6,447 nucleotides of DNA from Nitrospirota bacterium. GTDB lineage: Bacteria; Nitrospirota; Thermodesulfovibrionia; Thermodesulfovibrionales; SM23-35. This document shows positions 1 to 4,670 of this stretch, one piece after another. Made by a program: the position numbers and the translations under genes. The stretch spans positions 1-6,447 of the forward strand of contig JACRGU010000174.1 of NCBI GenBank assembly GCA_016212245.1. Reading direction: 5' to 3'. The notes beneath the pieces were generated by a model. It saw nothing but the letters and a program-made list of their open reading frames with translations. It was not told where the DNA came from and did not search any database. The stretch's first letter is position 1; each line of letters begins with the position of its first letter.

Positions 1-372
1 AAAGTCAGGGGCTAGCCTGTGGATAGGCAATCTTTCTTCTGCTTCTACTGGCCCCAACTCATCAATAGGCTCACCCAGGACATTTATTAACCTTCCGAGA
101 ACAGCTTTCCCAACTGGCACAGTTATTGGCTGACCTGTATCCAGTACCTTCATGCCCCTTATAAGGCCGTCCGTAGAGCCCATTGCAAGTGTCTTTACTT
201 TATTATCCCCTAAATGAGCAACCGTTTCGAGCGTGAGATGCATTTCCGGAATGCCCGTTGCAGCATCACCCGGTTCATCTATCTTCAGAGCATGGAGGAT
301 ATCCGGTAATTCCTTTTCGAATTCTACATCAACAACTACGCCTATTACCTGTGAAACTTTTCCTATATTCAT
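1..372 (-). CDS. atpD: F1Fo ATP synthase subunit beta, N-terminal part (cut by window edge)
   Basis: The catalytic beta subunit of the F1 head binds and turns over ADP/ATP at the alpha/beta interfaces on the cytoplasmic face. Only the first 124 codons are here (family length about 465-480), ending exactly on a codon boundary. Translation from the ATG at 372 gives MNIGKVSQVIGVVVDVEF, the typical beta N-terminus of the beta-barrel domain, followed by MHLTLETVAHLG, GSTDGLIRGMKV, GRLINVLGEPIDELGPV and ERLPIHRLAPDF, the segment that leads into the nucleotide-binding domain. The Walker A motif and DELSEED region lie beyond the edge. A clear AGGGGG ribosome-binding site lies about 7 nt upstream of the ATG. 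It is the last visible gene of the atp operon, 79 bp after atpG; epsilon (atpC) would be expected next but cannot be seen. Confidence 0.97.
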   Translation of the reverse strand, partial: MNIGKVSQVIGVVVDVEFEKELPDILHALKIDEPGDAATGIPEMHLTLETVAHLGDNKVKTLAMGSTDGLIRGMKVLDTGQPITVPVGKAVLGRLINVLGEPIDELGPVEAEERLPIHRLAPDF

Positions 373-392
373 ATATAACCCCCTTATTTAAA

Positions 393-420
393 TTCAAAAC
401 TTAAAACTCAAAATTCAAAA
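393..420. repeat. Degenerate heptanucleotide tandem array, consensus YTYAAAA
   Basis: Four consecutive 7-nt units (TTCAAAA, CTTAAAA, CTCAAAA, TTCAAAA) fill part of the gap between atpG and atpD. Read in the atp direction the array contains stops (TGA, TAA), so it could not sit inside a gene in this orientation. It is one of several period-7 arrays in the window. Confidence 0.85.
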
Positions 421-441
421 TTAAGGAGTTCCATAATTTTG
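416..441. repeat. 26-bp imperfect palindrome between atpG and atpD
   Basis: CAAAATTA (416-423) and TAATTTTG (434-441) are exact inverted copies. Between them GGA and TCC also pair, leaving one A/A mismatch on each side of the inner stem and a GT centre. The symmetry is much better than expected by chance in an A+T-rich gap, but the stem is weak and has no U-tract, so it does not look like an intrinsic terminator. It is flanked by heptamer arrays on both sides (393-420 and 437-450), suggesting one composite repeated element. Confidence 0.6.
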
Positions 442-450
442 CATTTTGCA
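437..450. repeat. Heptanucleotide tandem pair TTTTGCA x2
   Basis: Two perfect copies of TTTTGCA, followed by a partial TTT, lie immediately downstream of the atpG stop codon and overlap the right arm of the palindrome at 416-441. The period is 7 nt, as in the other arrays of this window. Confidence 0.7.
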
Positions 451-451
451 T

Positions 452-1336
452 TTATTTCACCTTAAGTGCCTCGACACCACCGACGATGTCCATCAGATCC
501 TTTGTGATACCTGCCTGCCTTAACTTGTTGGTTATGAGTGTTATTCTTGCTATAAGATCTTCGCAGTTCTTTGATGCATTCTCCATTGCGTTCATCCTCG
601 CTGCCTCTTCAGCGGCAGAGGACTCAAGAAGTGCCCTGTAAATCTGTATCTCGATATGTTTTGGTAACAGTCTTTCGAATAGCATCTCAGCAGAAGGTTC
701 GTATAGGAAATCAACAGTAACGGAAACCTTTTCAGCAGGGGCCTCTTCTGCCTCTAATTCCCCTATAGGAAGAAGCCTCACAATGGAGAGCTTTTGAGTA
801 AGAAGCGTCTTAAATTCATTGTATATAAGCACAACCTCATCTGTGGTCTCATTTATGTAATTCTCTATCAAATCATTTGCGATCTCTTGAGCATTCGCAT
901 AGGTTATTCTCCCAGAGAGCCCAACCCAGATCTTCCTACTCGGTATGTTTCTCCTGCGGAAGTAATCACGGGCTTTCCTGCCTATAACACTAAGGCTTAG
1001 TTCAAAACCCTCCCTTTTCAGAGATTCAATATAATTACTTGCAGCCCTCAGGATATTCGTATTAAAGGCTCCGCAGAGACCTCTATCAGAAGTCATCACA
1101 ACAACCTCTACAGTCTTCCTCGGTCTAACAGCAAGGATGGGGTGGATCTCCCTTTCTGTAACCCTCGCAAGGTCAGAAAGGACTGAGTCCATACTTATGG
1201 CATAGGGTCTGAAATTCAGCATCCTGTCCTGGACCCTTCTCAGCTTTGCAGCGGCTACCATCTTCATCGCCCTCGTGATCTTCTGAGTGCTCTGGACGGC
1301 CTTTATTTTTTTCCTTAAGTCTCTTAAGGTTGGCAT
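452..1336 (-). CDS. atpG: F1Fo ATP synthase subunit gamma
   Basis: Gamma is the central rotor shaft of F1. Its N- and C-terminal helices form the coiled coil inside the alpha3beta3 ring and couple c-ring rotation to catalysis. The 294-residue protein is full length (E. coli about 287). The N-terminal helix MPTLRDLRKKIKAVQSTQKI followed by TRAMKMVAAAKLRRVQ is diagnostic. SDRGLCGAFN (residues 83-92) is the conserved Rossmann-like central segment. The C-terminus, with ITNKLRQAGITKDLMDIVGG, is the conserved terminal helix. The middle (about 195-205) has a small Glu/Ala-rich stretch (ELEAEEAPAEK), typical of the variable surface region. The ATG at 1336 is preceded by GAGGGAAGAATAG, giving a usable ribosome-binding site. 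The gene sits 22 bp after atpA and 79 bp before atpD. Confidence 0.98.
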   Translation of the reverse strand: MPTLRDLRKKIKAVQSTQKITRAMKMVAAAKLRRVQDRMLNFRPYAISMDSVLSDLARVTEREIHPILAVRPRKTVEVVVMTSDRGLCGAFNTNILRAASNYIESLKREGFELSLSVIGRKARDYFRRRNIPSRKIWVGLSGRITYANAQEIANDLIENYINETTDEVVLIYNEFKTLLTQKLSIVRLLPIGELEAEEAPAEKVSVTVDFLYEPSAEMLFERLLPKHIEIQIYRALLESSAAEEAARMNAMENASKNCEDLIARITLITNKLRQAGITKDLMDIVGGVEALKVK

Positions 1337-1358
1337 CTATTCTTCCCTCTATTCTTCC
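1336..1358 (-). repeat. Duplicated ribosome-binding segment before atpG
   Basis: On the minus strand GGAAGAATAGA occurs twice in direct repeat with a 12-bp period (plus-strand copies 1336-1346 and 1348-1358), filling the whole gap between the atpA stop and the atpG start. Each copy contains a purine-rich GGAAG core. The copy nearer the ATG, reading GAGGGAAG, is the likely working Shine-Dalgarno; the other may be a spare or a slippage product. Confidence 0.6.
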
Positions 1359-2873
1359 TTAAGCCTGAAAGGTCTTCTTAAAGGCTGTTATCGCATCAGA
1401 AATCTTGGACCTCAGATCATCATCTAATACCTTCTTTTCCATTAATTCCTTCTTAAGGTCTTGTTTCTCTGCCCTTATATACCTGAGGAAACCTTCCTCA
1501 AAGGATCTTATTGCCTCAATAGGCAGGTCATCTAAGAAGCCCTGGGTTCCTGCAAAGATGAGCATTATCTGGTCATCTACAGACATGGGTACATACTGGT
1601 CCTGCTTCAGGAGCTCAACCATTCTTATACCCCTCTCAAGCTGTGCCCGGGTTGCCTTATCGAGGTCAGAGGCAAATTGTGCAAATGCAGCGAGCTCCCT
1701 GTACTGTGCAAGGTCGAGCCTGAGCATTCCAGCAATCTGTTTCATCGCCTTTATCTGGGCTGCCCCTCCGACACGGCTGACAGAAAGGCCAACATTAACT
1801 GCTGGTCTTACACCACCATAAAATAGCTCTGTCTCAAGGAATATCTGACCGTCTGTGATAGATATAACATTTGTAGGAATGTACCCGGAAATATCTCCAG
1901 CCTCGGTCTGAATTAGTGGAAGGGCTGTGAGTGAACCAGCACCATACTCGTCAGCTAACTTTGATGCCCTCTCAAGGAGTCTTGAATGGAGGTAAAATAC
2001 ATCACCGGGGTACGCCTCGCGGGCTGGTGGGCGCCTGAGAAGCAATGAGAGCTGCCTGTAAGCATGTGCATGCTTGGAAAGGTCATCATAACAGATAAGG
2101 GCGTGCTTACTATTATCCCTGAAATACTCCCCCATAGTACATCCTGCATAGGGGGCTATATACTGCATTGGGGCCGGCTCGCTTGCTGTCGCAACTACGA
2201 CTATTGTATGCTCCATTGCGCCATATTTTTCGAGGATATCTACTGTTCGCACAACAACCGGTCTCCTCTGTCCGACTATAACATATATACAGATGACATC
2301 TCCGCCCTTCTGATTTATAACTGTATCAATCAGGATAGCGGACTTTCCTATCTGCCGGTCACCTATGATAAGCTCTCTCTGTCCCCTCCCAATAGGAATC
2401 ATAGAGTCTATAGCCTTGATGCCTGTCTGAAGGGGCTGGTTAACAGGTTGCCTTCTTATGATACCCGGTGCTATGACCTCTACTGGTCTTGTCTCTTTCG
2501 TGGCTATAGGCCCCTTCCCATCTATAGGCCGACCGACTGCATCCACCACCCTGCCTATCAGGGCCTCGCCAACAGGACACGACATGACCTTTCCCGTGCG
2601 CTTTACGATGTCACCTTCCTTAATTAACCTATCCTCACCAAAAAGCACCGCACCAACTGCATCTTCCTCGAGGTTCAGGACCATACCAACGACATTATTC
2701 GGGAAATCCAGCAGCTCAGAGGCCATTGCATTATCCAGGCCGTATATCTTGGCAACACCATCGCCGACATATGTAACAACACCAATCTCGCTGACATCAA
2801 CCTTCTTCTCAAAGTCTGTTATCTGTTTCTTTAAAAGTTCCCTTATCTCTTCTGTCTTAATCTCAATAGCCAT
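1359..2873 (-). CDS. atpA: F1Fo ATP synthase subunit alpha
   Basis: Alpha forms the F1 hexamer with beta and carries the non-catalytic nucleotide sites. The 504-residue protein matches the family length (E. coli 513). In order: an N-terminal helix that binds delta; the beta-barrel domain (about 25-95); the nucleotide-binding domain with IPIGRGQRELIIGDRQIGKS (Walker A GDRQIGKS at 171-178); CYDDLSKHAHAYRQ (261-274) carrying the Walker B region; LLLRRPPAREAYPGDVFYLH; and SVSRVGG with the arginine finger R367. A helical C-terminal domain follows. Several usually invariant positions differ: Walker A is normally GDRQTGKT, the GQKRSTV-like segment reads GQRRPVVV (201-208), and PPGREA reads PPAREA. 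The reading frame is intact, so I read these as lineage divergence. The start ATG at 2873 is 6 bp after atpH, whose last codons (GTA AGG GGG TAA) supply the ribosome-binding site. Confidence 0.98.
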   Translation of the reverse strand: MAIEIKTEEIRELLKKQITDFEKKVDVSEIGVVTYVGDGVAKIYGLDNAMASELLDFPNNVVGMVLNLEEDAVGAVLFGEDRLIKEGDIVKRTGKVMSCPVGEALIGRVVDAVGRPIDGKGPIATKETRPVEVIAPGIIRRQPVNQPLQTGIKAIDSMIPIGRGQRELIIGDRQIGKSAILIDTVINQKGGDVICIYVIVGQRRPVVVRTVDILEKYGAMEHTIVVVATASEPAPMQYIAPYAGCTMGEYFRDNSKHALICYDDLSKHAHAYRQLSLLLRRPPAREAYPGDVFYLHSRLLERASKLADEYGAGSLTALPLIQTEAGDISGYIPTNVISITDGQIFLETELFYGGVRPAVNVGLSVSRVGGAAQIKAMKQIAGMLRLDLAQYRELAAFAQFASDLDKATRAQLERGIRMVELLKQDQYVPMSVDDQIMLIFAGTQGFLDDLPIEAIRSFEEGFLRYIRAEKQDLKKELMEKKVLDDDLRSKISDAITAFKKTFQA

Positions 2874-2879
2874 ATTATA

Positions 2880-3419
2880 TTACCCCCTTACAAGCTCACT
2901 TTTTAAAAGCCTTAATTGTCCCTTTATGGTTGTGTCATACATTGTACTGCCGACTTTGACAAGGACCCCACCTAAGAGAGATGGGTCCATTACATACTCT
3001 ATGTCCACATCCCTGTCTATTAGTTTCTTCAGGGATGATTTAAGCCTCTCCTCATAGTCCTTTTTTATCTCTATGGGAGTCATAACAACTGCCTTGGCCT
3101 TTCGTTTCTTTTCTAAATAGAGAGCAGTCGCTATCCTGATAATCTCTAAAAGGGATAGGATAACCCCTAATTCTGATAAATGCATGATAAATTTTACTGT
3201 GTTCTCAGATAGCCTGAGCCTGCCTGCAATCTGTTTTATACCTTTTTCTCTCTCATCTGGAGTAATTTGCGGATTGATAAGAAAACTCTTGAACTCCCTG
3301 CTTTTAACTATAAGATCGTTAACTATACCGAGTTCAGTAATCACCTGCGGTATATTTTCAATACCAACAGTATTAAGTAATGCCTTTGCGTATCTCCTTG
3401 CTTCTTTTACCTTTTTCAA
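2880..3419 (-). CDS. atpH: F1Fo ATP synthase subunit delta (OSCP homologue), TTG start
   Basis: Delta sits on top of F1 and joins the alpha N-termini to the b/b' peripheral stalk. The 179-residue length is normal for the family. The N-terminal six-helix domain begins with KEARRYAKALL, followed by the NPQITPDEREKGI segment. The C-terminal signature reads DPSLLGGVLVKVGSTMYDTTIKGQLRLLKSEL (shown here as two runs: DPSLLGGVLVKVG and YDTTIKGQLRLL). The codon aligned with the family start is TTG at 3419-3417, read as Met. It is preceded by AGGGG with 7-nt spacing, and no ATG or GTG lies just upstream in frame. The TTG overlaps the TGA stop of atpF in a TTGA arrangement, indicating translational coupling to the b subunit. 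The atpA start follows after 6 bp. Confidence 0.95.
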   Translation of the reverse strand: MKKVKEARRYAKALLNTVGIENIPQVITELGIVNDLIVKSREFKSFLINPQITPDEREKGIKQIAGRLRLSENTVKFIMHLSELGVILSLLEIIRIATALYLEKKRKAKAVVMTPIEIKKDYEERLKSSLKKLIDRDVDIEYVMDPSLLGGVLVKVGSTMYDTTIKGQLRLLKSELVRG

Positions 3420-4081
3420 CGACTGACCCCTATCTTTGTAAGAGATTCTTCAAGGAGTTTCTCCTGCTCCTCCTTTGTTAACTTCTCTTTAAGCTTTTTC
3501 TCTGCGAGCTCCATAGCGATCTCGACAGCCTCTGCCTTAATAGCCTCTTTTGCACTTTTCAGTTCATAATCTATATTCGTTTTTGCCTGCTCTAATATCT
3601 TTTCTCTAAGTCTATCACCTTCTTCTATAAACCTATCCCTATCCCTTTCCCCTGCCTGCCTTGATGCAGAAATAATTTCATCTATCTCCTTATCCTTTAC
3701 CTTAAGCCTCTCCTCTACCCCCTGCAATGCCTTCTGTGCGAGCTCCTTTGCCTCCCTGGCCTCTTTAAGGGTCTTCTCTATAAGCTCTGTCCTCTGCCTC
3801 AGAAATGACTGAATGGGTTTCTTACCGAATTTAAAGAGGATAAAGAACAGGATTCCAAAATTAATGATCTTCCACAGGTAATCTTTCCACAGTGGAACAT
3901 GGGCTGCCTCTTCTCCTCCACCACCAACCCCGAAGGCAACGGATGCAAATGCAAAAATAAGTGAAAAGTGAAAAGTGAAAAGTGAAAAGTGAAAAACTAA
4001 AGACTTAAGATTTTTAAACTTCTGACTTCTGACTCCTTTGCTTTTTGCTTTTTGCTCTTTGCTCTTTGCTCTTTGTTTCAT
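3416..4081 (-). CDS. atpF: F1Fo ATP synthase subunit b with repeat-derived signal-peptide-like N-terminus
   Basis: The b subunit is a peripheral-stalk component, anchored in the membrane by one helix and reaching delta by a long coiled coil. The 221-residue protein has: a very basic stretch (2-26); a hydrophobic stretch (27-50) ending ASVAFG, resembling a signal peptide with possible cleavage near residue 51; a GGGGEE linker; the conserved membrane helix (about 68-85, YLWKIINFGILFFILFKFG); then KKPIQSFLRQR and a charged coiled coil to the end. Related b subunits with a cleavable N-terminus are known in Geobacter-type operons. Residues 2-41 are encoded by heptanucleotide repeat arrays (3961-4078), which is odd for an otherwise conserved gene. 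No alternative ATG, GTG or TTG exists before the membrane helix, and the ATG overlaps the b' stop as ATGA, so the long form is favoured. It lies between b' and delta. Confidence 0.93.
   Translation of the reverse strand: MKQRAKSKEQKAKSKGVRSQKFKNLKSLVFHFSLFTFHFSLIFAFASVAFGVGGGGEEAAHVPLWKDYLWKIINFGILFFILFKFGKKPIQSFLRQRTELIEKTLKEAREAKELAQKALQGVEERLKVKDKEIDEIISASRQAGERDRDRFIEEGDRLREKILEQAKTNIDYELKSAKEAIKAEAVEIAMELAEKKLKEKLTKEEQEKLLEESLTKIGVSR
3417..3431 (-). promoter_or_regulatory. Ribosome-binding site supporting the TTG start of atpH
   Basis: On the minus strand AGGGG (3431-3427) is followed by seven bases and then TTG (3419-3417). The spacing is near optimal, and the TTG is the only plausible initiator that yields the conserved delta N-terminus, so this site decides the start. 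Confidence 0.75.
3961..4078. repeat. Compound heptanucleotide tandem array inside atpF
   Basis: About 118 bp with a 7-nt period made of several families. On the plus strand there are five perfect copies of GTGAAAA (3961-3995), then degenerate units ACTAAAG and ACTTAAG (3996-4009), two copies of ACTTCTG (4018-4031), and a run with G at 4040, 4047, 4054, 4061, 4068 and 4075 (units TTTTGCT/CTTTGCT). The coding (minus) strand reads TTTTCAC, TCAGAAG and AGAGCAA/AGCAAAA units. These encode the cyclic peptide HFSLFTF (31-37, restarting at 38) and KQRAKSKEQKAKSKG (2-16). In coding orientation the arrays are open; GTGAAAA and CTTCTGA read the other way would each hit TGA within 21 nt. Confidence 0.9.
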
Positions 4082-4497
4082 ACCTTTATCAGCTTCCTTA
4101 CGATCTCATCAGAGAACTTATCAATATCAGCCCTTAATGCCTTTCTTGCCCTTTCAGCCTCAGCCTTGAGCTCTGCCTTCGCCTTCTCGAGTATTCCGGA
4201 TGCCTCAGCCTCAGCCTTTGAAAGGACCTCCTTCTGTTTCTGCAAACCTTCAGCCTTAAGCGCCTCGAACATCTCTTTTGACCTGTTTCTTGCATCAGCG
4301 AGCTCCCTGTTCAGTTGAGCAATGCCTTCTTCCCTTCTATTACTCATATCCTTGGCTGCATCAAGAGAGCCCTTAACTGTATCTTCTCTTTCTTTGAAAA
4401 GCTTGAGGAGGGGTTTAAAGAGGATAATATTAAGAATAAAAAGCAATATAAAAAAATTTAAAGCTAAGACAAAAAACCACTTATTCAGTTCTAACAT
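4078..4497 (-). CDS. atpF': F1Fo ATP synthase subunit b' (second b-type stator subunit)
   Basis: This is the second, shorter b-type subunit that pairs with AtpF as a heterodimeric peripheral stalk. The 139 residues comprise one N-terminal membrane helix (about 6-27, WFFVLALNFFILLFILNIIL), the FKPLLKLFKERED turn, and a long Ala/Glu/Lys-rich coiled coil (about 35-130). There is no signal-peptide-like extension, unlike AtpF. The ATG at 4497 has a good ribosome-binding site (AGAAGG, about 6 nt away), which also falls in a small potential hairpin (ACCTT/AAGGT, 4503-4516). The stop overlaps the atpF start as ATGA. It is the first gene of the operon, with the divergent bioF upstream, so subunits a and c are not encoded next to it. 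Assigning b' rather than b rests on order and length; the two could be named the other way round. Confidence 0.92.
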   Translation of the reverse strand: MLELNKWFFVLALNFFILLFILNIILFKPLLKLFKEREDTVKGSLDAAKDMSNRREEGIAQLNRELADARNRSKEMFEALKAEGLQKQKEVLSKAEAEASGILEKAKAELKAEAERARKALRADIDKFSDEIVRKLIKV

Positions 4498-4538
4498 CTC
4501 ACACCTTCTTTAAGGTAGTCTAAATAAAAAGCGTAGAG

Positions 4539-4568
4539 AGAATATCATAGGTCAAAAAAAAATGTCAA
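4539..4568 (-). promoter_or_regulatory. Candidate sigma-70-type promoter of the atp operon
   Basis: On the minus strand a perfect TTGACA (4568-4563) is followed after 18 nt by TATTCT (4544-4539), preceded by TG at -1/-2 of an extended -10 (TGATATTCT). The spacer holds a nine-base T-run. A second TTGAC lies 13 bp further in (4555-4551). The position, 42 bp upstream of the b' start, fits an operon promoter. The -10 match is only partial, so the exact hexamer choice is uncertain. Confidence 0.5.
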
Positions 4569-4616
4569 GAGATTTTATAGACAGAAAAAGAGGTTTCCCC
4601 AAAATTTTAAATTTAG

Positions 4617-4654
4617 GCCCTCCCCTCCCATTCAGGGATGGTGAGGGTGGAGGC
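4617..4654 (+). promoter_or_regulatory. Imperfect hairpin in the bioF leader that includes a Shine-Dalgarno-like sequence
   Basis: A C-rich left arm (4617-4631) pairs with a G-rich right arm (4638-4654) around a six-base loop. I count about 14 base pairs, including CCAT/ATGG at the loop and CCCTC/GAGGG in the middle, with small bulges. The right arm contains GGTGGAGG (4646-4653), the only strong ribosome-binding-like sequence before bioF. The structure could mask that site, or it could be a mobile REP-like repeat that landed in the leader. No terminator-like U-tract follows. Confidence 0.55.
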
Positions 4655-4655
4655 T

Positions 4656-4670
4656 TATTGTGTTACAATA
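4656..4670 (+). promoter_or_regulatory. Small palindrome TATTGT-GTT-ACAATA abutting the bioF start
   Basis: A perfect 6+6 bp inverted repeat with a 3-nt centre ends on the A of the likely bioF ATG. Its position between the hairpin and the start codon would suit an operator or a small translational structure. It does not match the known BirA, BioR or BioQ box patterns that I recall, so any regulator is unknown. Confidence 0.4.

Noticed and set aside
416..441. Rho-independent terminator between atpG and atpD
   Set aside because: The stem is A+T-rich and interrupted, with no U-tract after a G+C-rich stem; atpD continues the operon with its own ribosome-binding site.
401..451. A 16-codon open frame starting next to the atpG stop, on the minus strand
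   Set aside because: It consists of heptamer repeats and the palindrome, has no separate ribosome-binding site beyond the AAGGTG at the atpG end, and no recognisable peptide; most likely incidental.
2250..2275. Compensated frameshift in atpA over residues 201-215, where the sequence diverges
   Set aside because: The segment aligns to the family without gaps (GQ, R, V and LE positions are kept), so substitution explains it better than a double frameshift.
2064..3057. Two long plus-strand open frames (2064-2627 and 2458-3057) opposite atpA and atpH
   Set aside because: They overlap each other and lie antisense to strongly conserved atp genes; the proteins show no family character and no ribosome-binding site. 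They are shadows of the real genes.
3961..4078. CRISPR array
   Set aside because: Units are 7 nt with no spacers, and they lie inside the atpF reading frame.
4539..4600. A plus-strand promoter for bioF using TATAGA near 4576-4581
   Set aside because: No convincing -35 lies at proper spacing; the match is no better than expected in A+T-rich DNA, so it was not listed.
4562..4669. Upstream ATG at 4562 as the bioF start
   Set aside because: It would add 36 residues unlike any BioF N-terminus, reads through the hairpin, has no Shine-Dalgarno (a run of A precedes it), and overlaps the -35 of the candidate atp promoter.
4656..4670. A BirA, BioR or BioQ operator at the bioF start
   Set aside because: The palindrome does not resemble the box sequences I recall for these biotin regulators; kept only as an unassigned palindrome.
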